From: Bacteroides sp.
GTDB lineage: Bacteria; Bacteroidota; Bacteroidia; Bacteroidales; Bacteroidaceae
DNA length: 7,911 nt
Assembly: GCA_019416685.1 (NCBI GenBank)
Contig: DXWV01000007.1
Span: 1 to 7,911, forward strand
Direction: 5' to 3'
Under the pieces are notes generated by a model, which made no database searches, was not told where the DNA came from, and saw only the letters and a list, made by a program, of their open reading frames with translations. The position numbers were made by a program, and so were the translations under genes. Of this stretch, positions 1-6,861 are shown piece after piece; positions within the stretch are counted from its first letter, which is position 1; each line of letters begins with the position of its first letter.

Positions 1-133
1 CAGTAACGAAGATTATGGATATATCATTTCGGTAGCGGAAGTGCCCATAGACGGCGTCATTACCCTTGCCCGGTGTTGTACTTTGTCTTCTTCAGAAAGG
101 AACACTCTTTTCCCCGGTGTGCAGCCTTGTTTT
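1..133. other. Left-edge stretch, no assignable gene
   Basis: I do not recognise a gene here. One plus-strand frame is open from base 2 to a TGA at 155-157 (51 codons, beginning SNEDYGYIISVAEVPIDG). It could be the 3' end of a gene entering from the left and running into the repeat array. A minus-strand frame is also open across 13-297, but much of it translates the repeat array (HVHVKQ occurs twice), so it is probably not a real protein. Codon use does not clearly favour either strand. Beyond the repeats, bases 226-342 and 533-596 show nothing I can name. Confidence 0.3.
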
Positions 134-225
134 ACATGTACATGTAAAGCTGCATGAGATGCACATGTCGTGCTGTTCCACATGCACATGTCGTACTGCT
201 TTACATGTACATCTAAAACAACGTT
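134..225. repeat. 23-bp tandem array of ACATG-type palindromes
   Basis: Four degenerate units start at 134, 157, 180 and 203, exactly 23 bases apart. Each opens with ACATGTACATG, AGATGCACATG, ACATGCACATG or ACATGTACATC. Units 2 and 3 share GCACATGTCGT (161-171 and 184-194). Units 1 and 4 are both preceded by TTT, giving TTTACATGTACAT at 131-143 and 200-212. The first copy lies in a perfect 18-bp palindrome, TTTACATGTACATGTAAA (131-148). A 23-base period is not a multiple of three, so this is a DNA-level repeat and not a protein repeat. After three units (69 bases) the frame returns, which explains the recurring HVHVK peptide in spurious ORFs. The function is unknown. Confidence 0.7.
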
Positions 226-342
226 ACACACCGAGGCTTCATACGTTACTCTACGGGATAGGGCTTTATCGATACCGGAGAAAGAGACTGATGGCAATGA
301 TAAATACCATTTAGCACAAAACTGAAAAATAATGAATCTATT

Positions 343-532
343 TCACCACAGAGTAGCACGGAGTTACACAGAGTTTTAAATCTTTATTAAAACGCAGATT
401 AACGCAGATTTTCGCAAAGAGAAACAGGGGTAAGATAAAGAAATACAGTCTTTTAATCTGCGTTCATCTGTGTTAATCCGCGTTTCATCCGGTAAATACT
501 ACTCGGTGGAACTCTGTGTTACTCTGTGGTGA
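343..532. repeat. Nested inverted-repeat intergenic element
   Basis: The outer arms are 343-374 (starts TCACCACAGAGTA) and 501-532 (ends TACTCTGTGGTGA). They are complementary at 28 of 32 positions. Inside them, 390-410 pairs with 465-485 with two mismatches; the left inner arm contains AACGCAGATT twice in tandem (391-410), and the right has AATCTGCG, ATCTGTG and AATCCGCG variants. The unpaired centre is about 411-464. The CACAGAG and AACGCAGATT words resemble dispersed intergenic repeats I recall from Bacteroidota and other phyla, so this is probably one copy of a REP- or MITE-like family. No transposase is present. It lies downstream of oxyR and could fold in its read-through transcript. 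Confidence 0.75.
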
Positions 533-596
533 GTTTTGCTCATTTCCATACAAAAATGAAGTAATTTGCCTATATGCCAATTAGCTGCACCGCCCA

Positions 597-1523
597 TTAA
601 ACCAAGCACTGTACAGCCTGCAAATTAAGCATCTCCTTAGGCACAGCTGCACGTATCTCATCTTTCAGTACAGAAAGTAAGCTGCCTCGGATAAAGTCTT
701 TATTGGTGGTCAGCACAATAGGTCTTGTAGGACGGGGAATAGCAAACGGACGTACCAACTCTTTTTGTTCATTGGAGAGTTGAGACACTGCCAGTTCCGG
801 AACGAATGTAATTCCTTTCCCGCTTTCTACCATACGCATAAATGTCTCCATACTTCCCAGGTGATATGCCATCTGGTGTAGTTTCACAGCTTCCATCTGA
901 CAGAAACGAACCAACTGATCGCGGAAGCAATGCCCTTCGTCCAGCAACCACAACCGTTCTCCCGTAATATCGGATGTACGGATCACATCATGCTTAAACA
1001 ATGGTTCCTTACGGGATACATATCCATAAAATTGCTCATAGAAAAGAATCTCTTCTGACAACACAGCATCTTCAAGCAGACTAGCCAAAATAGCAGCATC
1101 AATTTCTCCGTCACGCAATGCCTGGCGGATATCCTTAGTTTTCATCTCCGTCACCCGTACATCCAGCTCCGGATACTTCTCCATCAATTGCGGGAAAAAG
1201 CGTGGCAACAGATAAGGTGCGATAGTAGGTAATACCGCCAAACGGAAAGTACCTGACAGCGAACGTTTCTCTTCACTGATAATCTCTTTCACCTGTGAAG
1301 CCTGAGCAAGTACGGTACGTGCCTGAGCAATCACTTTCTCTCCGACCCGTGTAGGGCATACCGGTTGCATTGCACGATCGAATAGCTTTACTCCCAACTC
1401 ATCTTCGAGTTTCTGAATCATGGCGCTCAAAGTAGGTTGCGTCACCCGGCAGTATTCTGCTGCTTTGGCAAAATGCCTGAACTGGTCTACGGCAAGTATA
1501 TACTCTAACTGTTGTATTGTCAT
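597..1523 (-). CDS. oxyR: OxyR, peroxide-sensing LysR-type regulator
   Basis: This LysR-type activator senses H2O2 through a reversible disulfide and controls peroxide-defence genes. The 308-residue length matches the family. Residues 1-60 form the winged helix-turn-helix (MTIQQLEYILAV, then FAKAAEYCRVTQPTLSAMI), followed by a linker helix and the periplasmic-binding-like sensor domain from about residue 90. The decisive feature is GHCFRDQLVRFC, with cysteines at 199 and 208. These are the same numbers and context as the redox pair of E. coli OxyR (GHCLRDQAMGFC). The GKGITFVPELAV stretch (235-246) is also OxyR-like. The start is chosen because the family begins directly with the M-x-x-x-x-L-x-Y helix. 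It is divergent from dps, a classic OxyR target, and likely regulates both itself and dps. Other cysteines (25, 56, 306) have no assigned role. Confidence 0.96.
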   Translation of the reverse strand: MTIQQLEYILAVDQFRHFAKAAEYCRVTQPTLSAMIQKLEDELGVKLFDRAMQPVCPTRVGEKVIAQARTVLAQASQVKEIISEEKRSLSGTFRLAVLPTIAPYLLPRFFPQLMEKYPELDVRVTEMKTKDIRQALRDGEIDAAILASLLEDAVLSEEILFYEQFYGYVSRKEPLFKHDVIRTSDITGERLWLLDEGHCFRDQLVRFCQMEAVKLHQMAYHLGSMETFMRMVESGKGITFVPELAVSQLSNEQKELVRPFAIPRPTRPIVLTTNKDFIRGSLLSVLKDEIRAAVPKEMLNLQAVQCLV

Positions 1524-1543
1524 CTATCAAAGTTTTATAGGTT

Positions 1544-1579
1544 ATAGATTCTGTCTATGCAAAGATAGAAATTATCAGT
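1544..1579. promoter_or_regulatory. Candidate OxyR operator
   Basis: Four tetrads lie about one helical turn apart: ATAG at 1544, CTAT at 1555, ATAG at 1565 and CAGT at 1576. The first half-site, ATAGATTCTGTCTAT (1544-1558), fits the E. coli OxyR half-consensus ATAGntnnnanCTAT at 9 of 10 fixed positions. The second half is weaker at its right tetrad, and the spacer is 6 instead of 7 bases. The site covers the oxyR -7 box and ends at the dps -33 box. This placement would suit autorepression of oxyR and activation of dps. The motif is read directly from sequence; binding is inferred. Confidence 0.55.
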
Positions 1580-1591
1580 TTGACACGCATA
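1560..1591 (-). promoter_or_regulatory. oxyR promoter
   Basis: On the minus strand a perfect Bacteroidota -7 box, TATCTTTG, lies at 1567-1560. A weaker -33 element, TATG (consensus TTTG), sits at 1591-1588, 20 bases upstream. The predicted start is near 1553, giving a leader of about 30 bases before the oxyR ATG. The box lies inside the candidate OxyR operator. Confidence 0.5.
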
Positions 1592-1610
1592 TATTTTCGC
1601 CTTATCTTTG
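1579..1610 (+). promoter_or_regulatory. dps promoter
   Basis: TTTG (1579-1582) and TATCTTTG (1603-1610) match the Bacteroidota consensus TTTG / TAnnTTTG with a 20-base spacer. The predicted start is near 1617, giving an AT-rich leader of about 40 bases. There is no clear Shine-Dalgarno site, as is usual for this group. The -33 box abuts the OxyR-like site, an arrangement typical of an activator contacting RNA polymerase. Confidence 0.75.
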
Positions 1611-1657
1611 CAATACGAAAAAGAAAAATAGTATAAACTAATTAAATAAAACAAGTT

Positions 1658-2134
1658 ATGAAAACATTAGATTACATCAAGTTAAACGAATCAGGAGTAA
1701 ACAACGTAGTAGCATCTTTACAACAATTACTGGCAGATTTTCAGGTATATTACACCAACCTTCGTGGTTTCCACTGGAATATTAAAGGACATGATTTCTT
1801 TGTACTCCACAGCAAGTTTGAAGATCTCTATAATGATGCAGCCGAGAAAGTGGACGAAATAGCAGAACGTATCCTGATGCTGGGCGGAACTCCTGCCAAT
1901 AAATTCAGTGATTACCTCAAGATGTCCAACATCAACGAAGTAGATCGTGTGAGCAATGGTGAAAAAGCATTGGAGAATATTCTGGAAACTTACAGCCATC
2001 TGATCGGCGAAGAACGCAAACTGTTGTCCATCGCTTCACAAGCCGGTGACGAAGTAACAGTAGCTTTGATGAGCGACTATCTGAAAGAACAAGAAAAAAT
2101 GGTTTGGATGCTGACAGCTTATAGCAACAAGTAA
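1658..2134 (+). CDS. dps: Dps, ferritin-like DNA-protection protein
   Basis: Dps is a cytoplasmic dodecamer that oxidises Fe(II) with H2O2 and stores the iron, preventing Fenton damage; some members also bind DNA. At 158 residues it has the normal family length. The inter-subunit ferroxidase ligands are in place: H39 in RGFHWNIKG, H51 and E55 in the next helix (LHSKFEDLY), and D66 and E70 in KVDEIAERI. The 12- and 15-residue spacings equal those of E. coli Dps (H51, H63, D78, E82). The short N-terminus lacks the lysine-rich tail that E. coli Dps uses to bind DNA, so iron detoxification may be the main role. It is monocistronic, with its own promoter and terminator, and divergent from oxyR, which fits peroxide induction through OxyR. 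Confidence 0.97.
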   Translation: MKTLDYIKLNESGVNNVVASLQQLLADFQVYYTNLRGFHWNIKGHDFFVLHSKFEDLYNDAAEKVDEIAERILMLGGTPANKFSDYLKMSNINEVDRVSNGEKALENILETYSHLIGEERKLLSIASQAGDEVTVALMSDYLKEQEKMVWMLTAYSNK

Positions 2135-2155
2135 GCCCCACAGCATATTAAATCG

Positions 2156-2192
2156 AAAGAGCCACAATTTACGGTTATTGTGGCTCTTTTTA
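2156..2192 (+). terminator. dps terminator, possibly bidirectional
   Basis: AAAGAGCCACAAT (2156-2168) and its exact complement (2177-2189) form a 13-bp perfect stem with an 8-base loop. It continues into a T-rich tract on the plus strand and lies 21 bases after the dps stop. The A-rich left flank gives a partial T tract on the minus strand, so it may also end GH20 transcripts arriving from the other side. Confidence 0.9.
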
Positions 2193-2247
2193 TTGTATGA
2201 CAACAAGGTAATATATCAACCCTATTGTTTATCAAGTATATATACCT

Positions 2248-4314
2248 CTATTTAATCACAATTTCATCCGTAAAAAGCCATCCCCCTTCTATCCCATTGG
2301 ATAAAGCCTGGTAACGAACGTAACGGGCTGATACCTTTCCTTCCCATTGGTAAGTCCGGAAAACCAACCGGTCTTCCGTAGTAGGAACATCGGTAGATAA
2401 ACGCTGCACTTCTGTAAACGTCTTTCCGTCTTCTGATGTAGAAATAATCACCTCACGCGGTAACCATACATAAGGACCGGACAATTGCATAAACTCGGCA
2501 GCTACAGAAGATATTTCCATCGTTTTGTCTAAATCAATGGTAACATCCATATCTGTATTCAGAAAACCTTGCCAACGCTTATCCCCATACGTCCATCCAC
2601 CGCGAACCCCGTCTACCAGCGCCGAATCACCTCCGGCTGTATATTGAGGTGCATACGGAGTTGTGTAATGAATTGGCTTCATCAACCCTAAGTGTTCAAT
2701 ACGTGTAGCTGCCTGCGTACGCTCCCCGACCTCTTTATTCAGATCGAAAGGATGATACCCATGAGCCTGTAACCAGCTAACCTCTTTCAAAGCACACTGC
2801 CGGAAGTGTTCCCAGTTTTTCTTCTCCGGCTGTGTCCATGCTACTTCCGCCAATGCCAGCAAGCGGGGATAAATCATATATTCCATATGTTCGGGAGTAG
2901 ATATGTATTCCGCCCATACATTTGCCTGTACCCCCTTTATGTAAGCGGCCTCCTGCTTTGTCAGTGCTTTAGGTACAGGATTATAAGAATACACTTTCTC
3001 TAAAGTTAAGTATCCTCCGATAGCTTCGGGTTGACTCGTCGGATCATCCTGGTAAGCATCCAGATAACAATACTCTCCCGGAGTCATTATCACATCGTGC
3101 GCTGCCCGGGCAGCAGTAATTCCTCCTTCTTCTCCTCGCCATGACATCACAGTGGCACGGGGAGCCAGTCCACCTTCCAGTATTTCATCCCACCCCAATA
3201 ACTGACGGTTGTGGTCATTGAGGAATTTCTCCATTCGATGAATGAGATAACTTTGCAGTTCTTTTACGTCAGACAATCCCTCCGCCTTCATTCTCTTCTG
3301 GCACAAAGGACACTTTTTCCAGCTTTCCATATTCGCCTCATCACCGCCCACATGAATATATTCAGAAGGGAAGATAGCTATCACCTCCGACAATACATTT
3401 TGCAGAAAAGTAAAGGTGTCCTCATTGCCGATACAGAATTCCGAATTTACATAGGGTTTGCCGGAACAAGACAACTGAGGAAAAACAGCTAACACTTCTT
3501 CCGAGTGTCCCGGCATTTCTATCTCGGGAATAACGGTGATATGACGCTGCCGTGCATATTCCACAATCTCCCGTGCATCATCCTGTGTATAATATCCTCC
3601 GTCTGCGCCCGGAGCGTCTTTTGTACAATACTTACGGCCCCCCTTCCACCATGCTTTCCAGTTAGGATAAGGACGATAAGCTGCCTGCTCCGTCAGTTCC
3701 GGATAGCGTTTAATTTCCAGACGCCAACCAGCACCATCTGTCAGATGCCAATGAAGGGTGTTCAGCTTATAGCGTGCCATGGCATCCAACTGTTTCTTTA
3801 TAAATTCTTTGGTTCGGAAATGACGGGATACGTCCTGGTGCAAACCTCTGTAAGCAAAACGAGGAGCATCTTTGATATCAACCAATGGCAAGGTATAGGT
3901 ACCGTCTGTATCGGCATCTGCCAATTGCAGTAATGTTTGAAAACCATAAAACAGCCCGGCAGCGGAAGGAGCAGACACAACAATACCTTTTGAAGTTATT
4001 TCTAACTGGTAGCTCTCAATCGAATCATGTTCGTTGCCGGGAGCGATTATCACAAACTTAACAGCTGCTTTTTCAGGCTCTTCTGTTCCTAATTGTAAAC
4101 CTAAAGGAGAAGCCTGCACATATTCTGCAAACTCTTTTCCCTCTATCTCCGGCAAATTAGAAGTAAATGTAGCTTGTTTTTGTAACCGGTAAGTTCCGGA
4201 AGAAGTTTCAACCGATTGTGGTTGCGGAATGATCCGTATCTCAACATCCTTCTGCTGACATCCTGCCATCCCAAGACACATAAACAATAAACATGAAACA
4301 AATCCTTTTTTCAT
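2248..4314 (-). CDS. GH20 beta-N-acetylhexosaminidase, lipoprotein
   Basis: This exo-enzyme releases terminal beta-linked GlcNAc or GalNAc from glycan ends by substrate-assisted catalysis. The N-terminus is a lipoprotein signal with lipobox MAG-C at Cys19, which anchors the mature protein to a membrane, probably facing the periplasm or cell surface. Residues 25-150 form the GH20b-type N-terminal domain. The catalytic barrel spans about 152-495, with substrate Arg156 (YRGLHQDVSRHF), HWHLTDGAGW (188-197), EIEMPGH (264-270) and HVGGDE (321-326), in which Asp325 orients the acetamido group and Glu326 is the acid/base. Trp375, Trp392 and Trp467 match the family's aromatic subsite residues. About 530-688 is a beta-sandwich resembling discoidin/F5-8C modules, ending RYVRYQAL...WLFTDEIVI. 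The exact substrate cannot be read from sequence. It lies downstream of GH92 on the same strand, but a terminator-like hairpin lies between them. Confidence 0.95.
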   Translation of the reverse strand: MKKGFVSCLLFMCLGMAGCQQKDVEIRIIPQPQSVETSSGTYRLQKQATFTSNLPEIEGKEFAEYVQASPLGLQLGTEEPEKAAVKFVIIAPGNEHDSIESYQLEITSKGIVVSAPSAAGLFYGFQTLLQLADADTDGTYTLPLVDIKDAPRFAYRGLHQDVSRHFRTKEFIKKQLDAMARYKLNTLHWHLTDGAGWRLEIKRYPELTEQAAYRPYPNWKAWWKGGRKYCTKDAPGADGGYYTQDDAREIVEYARQRHITVIPEIEMPGHSEEVLAVFPQLSCSGKPYVNSEFCIGNEDTFTFLQNVLSEVIAIFPSEYIHVGGDEANMESWKKCPLCQKRMKAEGLSDVKELQSYLIHRMEKFLNDHNRQLLGWDEILEGGLAPRATVMSWRGEEGGITAARAAHDVIMTPGEYCYLDAYQDDPTSQPEAIGGYLTLEKVYSYNPVPKALTKQEAAYIKGVQANVWAEYISTPEHMEYMIYPRLLALAEVAWTQPEKKNWEHFRQCALKEVSWLQAHGYHPFDLNKEVGERTQAATRIEHLGLMKPIHYTTPYAPQYTAGGDSALVDGVRGGWTYGDKRWQGFLNTDMDVTIDLDKTMEISSVAAEFMQLSGPYVWLPREVIISTSEDGKTFTEVQRLSTDVPTTEDRLVFRTYQWEGKVSARYVRYQALSNGIEGGWLFTDEIVIK

Positions 4315-4374
4315 ACTATCAAATATAATAAATAAATACTCGTACTAATAATACAATTGAGAAGGCAAAAGTGC

Positions 4375-4418
4375 TAATAAAAACAAGACTGCCCTAACAA
4401 ACAATGTCCGGACAGTCT
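4375..4418 (-). terminator. Hairpin terminator after GH92
   Basis: On the minus strand AGACTGTCC (4418-4410) pairs with GGGCAGTCT (4394-4386) through nine pairs including one G-U, with a 15-base loop. TTGTTTTTATT follows the stem. It lies about 43 bases past the GH92 stop and 70 bases before the GH20 start. GH92 transcription therefore probably ends or attenuates here, and GH20 may have its own promoter. Confidence 0.7.
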
Positions 4419-4460
4419 CTCCTTTTTACCTTCATTACTAAACTAATTGGGGAAAAACAT

Positions 4461-6710
4461 TTACCTAATAGAAAACTCTAACAACCCGCCATGTATCAGC
4501 TCCTCATGAGTGATACGAAAGCGGTTTATCTTTTTACCACCTATTTTTATATTATGAATATACAAAGCATCGGGCTTCTGACGAGAAGATTTTATCACAA
4601 GTTCACACTCTTTATACCATTTAGGATCAAGTCGGATGGTCACTTTATCAAAAACAGGAGTTGTAAGAGTATATTCCGGCAATCCCGGGCAATCCGGGTA
4701 AAAACCTATCATATTAAAGATGGCCCAGGCAGACATCGTTCCCGTATCATCATTCCCGGGAATACCGTCCGGCTGAGTAGTGAAATACTTAGCCAATAAA
4801 CGTTGTGTCTCCTTCTGCGTGCGCCATTCTTCTCCTTTAAAATAAGAGAATAAATAAGGATAGGCAATATCGGGTTCATTGGCAGGATCATAAAGACCTT
4901 CATCAAATATCATCTGTAGTTTGTTGATGAAAGGCTTCTTCCCTCCCATCAACCGCGCCAGTCCATATACATCATGGGGCACATAGAATGTATAATTCCA
5001 GGAATTACCTTCATGAAAACCGGGGCTGGGTTCAAAGTTTTCACCTTCTTTCGGATTGAAGGGAGAATAAAAAGTTCCGTCAGGAAGTATGGGACGAAGC
5101 GTGCCAAACTCTTTACTGTAATAATGTTTATATCCTAATGAGCGATTGTAGAACAGTTTGGCATCCTCTTTCTTTCCCAAAGCACCGGCAAGCCGGGAAA
5201 GAGCGAAGTCTGCTATGTAATACTCCAATGCATGAGAAACCGAATTATCATACTGTTCGCGCAGAGGTACATAACCCTTAGACATATAATCATCATTGTC
5301 CGGGCGCATCAGATTCTCAGTACCGGGCAGAGTGGCCGATTTGTACATGGCTTCATAAGCCAGATTAATGTCAAAATCGCGTAAACCTTTCATCCAGGTA
5401 TCTACAATCACGGGAATACTGGGATCTCCCTCCATTGTCAGCGTCTCACGACCATACAACTCCCATTTCGGAAGCCAGCCGTGTTCACGATACATATCAA
5501 GCATGGTACGTACCATGTCTATCTGCCGCTCCGGATAAACCAGCGTAAGCAACTGATGCACATTCCGATACGTATCCCACAAAGAGAATACAGTGTAACG
5601 ATTGCCACTGGCAGTCATTATTTTATCGCTTTCCATAGCCGGATATTCTCCGTTGACATCCTGCAAAACATTGGGATGAATCAGCAAATGATACATGGCT
5701 GTATAGAAAACGGTTTTCTGATCTTCTGTCCCTCCCTCTACAAGAATACGGGATAAATCATCATTCCAGCGAGCACGGGCTTCTGCATGTACTTTCTCAA
5801 AATCCCGGCCTTCCTGCTCTTTGTCCAGATTGAGACGGGCATTTTCTATACTTACAAAGGAAACGCCCATTTCTACTTCTACCTGTTCACCATCTTCAGT
5901 ATCAAAAGAAAAAAAGGTACCAATATCATCTCCGGCTATCTCTTTTCCATATTTGGTATAAAGTTTATATTTACCATTATCCGGATCCCATTCGGCTTCA
6001 ACGCCAGTCATCGGACGCTGTTTCTTCCAATATCCTGTTTGCGAAGGGAGTTTGTTGACGCGCATCACAAAGTAGATAGGAAATACGGCCTGAGGATTAT
6101 AACAAAAAGTACCCAGAAGTTTAACTCCTTCTATCTCCTGTGCATTCACCCGACGAAGCATAGCACCCGATTCGTTGGTAAGCCCTTCACCCAAATTGAG
6201 TAATATATGACTTTTTCCTTTCGGAAATGTAAAACGGGTAACGCCCGTACGGGGGGTGGCAGTTACTTCAGTCTTTACATTGTATTTAGTTAGATAATTT
6301 GTGTAGTAACCAGGTGAAGCCTGTTCGTCTTTATAACGGCTTCCATATTCCTTGTAATCCACATTCAATTCTCCTGTGGTAGGCATCAACAAAAGAGAAC
6401 CCAACTCCGGACATCCCACTCCACTCAAATTTACATGGGAATATCCGGTAAAAAAACAATTATGATACTCATAGGGGGTAGACCACCAACGGGCATCTTT
6501 ATCATACTTGTTATCAGCAGATCCCATTACATTGAAAGGTACAACAGACATCATCCCATTCGGACAAACCGCTCCGGGATTTGTTGTACCAAAATTGGTG
6601 GTACCAATAAAAGGATTCACATAATCAACAGGGGAAAGCTTCTCTCTACCTCCGGCAAAAGCCGGAAGCAGAAAGACAGCCAGTGTGTAAGTCAATAAAA
6701 GTCGCTTCAT
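4461..6710 (-). CDS. GH92 exo-alpha-mannosidase, exported
   Basis: GH92 enzymes are calcium-dependent, inverting exo-alpha-mannosidases that trim mannose from host or yeast N-glycans. At 749 residues it has the normal length. A Sec signal peptide covers about residues 1-20 (MKRLLLTYTLAVFLLPAFAG) with no lipobox cysteine, so a periplasmic enzyme is likely. The N-terminal beta-sandwich (about 25-280) opens with the family signature VDYVNPFIGT and NPGAVCPNGM. The (alpha/alpha)6 catalytic domain follows, with SLWDTYR (376-382), HEGNSWNYTF (566-575) carrying the likely acid Glu567, and PGNDDTGTMSAWAIFNMIGFYP (651-672) carrying the likely base Asp655. Linkage preference (alpha-1,2, 1,3 or 1,6) cannot be assigned by reading. 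The start is fixed by the signal peptide. It follows GH130 after 145 bases containing a heptad-repeat hairpin, so co-transcription is plausible but not shown. Confidence 0.95.
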   Translation of the reverse strand: MKRLLLTYTLAVFLLPAFAGGREKLSPVDYVNPFIGTTNFGTTNPGAVCPNGMMSVVPFNVMGSADNKYDKDARWWSTPYEYHNCFFTGYSHVNLSGVGCPELGSLLLMPTTGELNVDYKEYGSRYKDEQASPGYYTNYLTKYNVKTEVTATPRTGVTRFTFPKGKSHILLNLGEGLTNESGAMLRRVNAQEIEGVKLLGTFCYNPQAVFPIYFVMRVNKLPSQTGYWKKQRPMTGVEAEWDPDNGKYKLYTKYGKEIAGDDIGTFFSFDTEDGEQVEVEMGVSFVSIENARLNLDKEQEGRDFEKVHAEARARWNDDLSRILVEGGTEDQKTVFYTAMYHLLIHPNVLQDVNGEYPAMESDKIMTASGNRYTVFSLWDTYRNVHQLLTLVYPERQIDMVRTMLDMYREHGWLPKWELYGRETLTMEGDPSIPVIVDTWMKGLRDFDINLAYEAMYKSATLPGTENLMRPDNDDYMSKGYVPLREQYDNSVSHALEYYIADFALSRLAGALGKKEDAKLFYNRSLGYKHYYSKEFGTLRPILPDGTFYSPFNPKEGENFEPSPGFHEGNSWNYTFYVPHDVYGLARLMGGKKPFINKLQMIFDEGLYDPANEPDIAYPYLFSYFKGEEWRTQKETQRLLAKYFTTQPDGIPGNDDTGTMSAWAIFNMIGFYPDCPGLPEYTLTTPVFDKVTIRLDPKWYKECELVIKSSRQKPDALYIHNIKIGGKKINRFRITHEELIHGGLLEFSIR

Positions 6711-6740
6711 AAATTTACAATTGAAAGGATCAAGAAAGAT

Positions 6741-6861
6741 GGATGATTAGACAATTTACGATTTACGATTGAAGGAACTCTCTCTATTACATTCTCTCTA
6801 ACTCTAACTTCTACTCTAATTTCAATCGTAAAATCGTAAATCGTCAAATTGTAAATCATCC
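6741..6861. repeat. Heptad-rich inverted repeat over the GH130 stop
   Basis: The left arm, 6741-6773, starts GGATGATT and contains TTTACGA twice in tandem (6755-6768). The right arm, 6821-6861, holds the complementary run of TCGTAAA-like heptads ending AATCATCC. The outer 8 bp pair perfectly. The right arm is 8 bases longer, about one extra repeat unit, so pairing can slip. The loop is a pyrimidine-rich CTCTAA tract (6778-6820). The right arm includes the final glycine codon and TGA stop of GH130. A related TTTACAATTGAA lies at 6714-6725, just before the GH92 start. It may stabilise the GH130 message or attenuate GH92. It lacks a good T tract for a classical terminator. Confidence 0.7.

Noticed and set aside
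134..225. Possible CRISPR array
   Set aside because: The 23-bp units are contiguous and degenerate, with no unique spacers between conserved repeats and no cas genes.
13..314. 94-residue minus-strand and 82-residue plus-strand ORFs
   Set aside because: Both mostly translate the 23-bp repeat array (HVHVK peptides on both strands), have no recognisable domain, and lack convincing promoters.
343..532. Possible invertible promoter flanked by inverted repeats
   Set aside because: The arms are imperfect, no TAnnTTTG promoter lies between them, and no invertase gene is visible.
3290..3310. CPLC cysteine pair in GH20 (residues 335-338) as a metal-binding insert
   Set aside because: A CPxC motif just after HxGGDE is common in ordinary bacterial GH20 enzymes, so it is not a novelty.
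3505..3933. 142-residue plus-strand ORF antisense to GH20
   Set aside because: The opposite strand encodes conserved GH20 catalytic-domain motifs throughout, so this frame is incidental.
4320..4327. TATATTTG -7 box for GH20 on the minus strand
   Set aside because: It fits the -7 consensus but would start transcription at the ATG itself, and there is no TTTG at the -33 distance.
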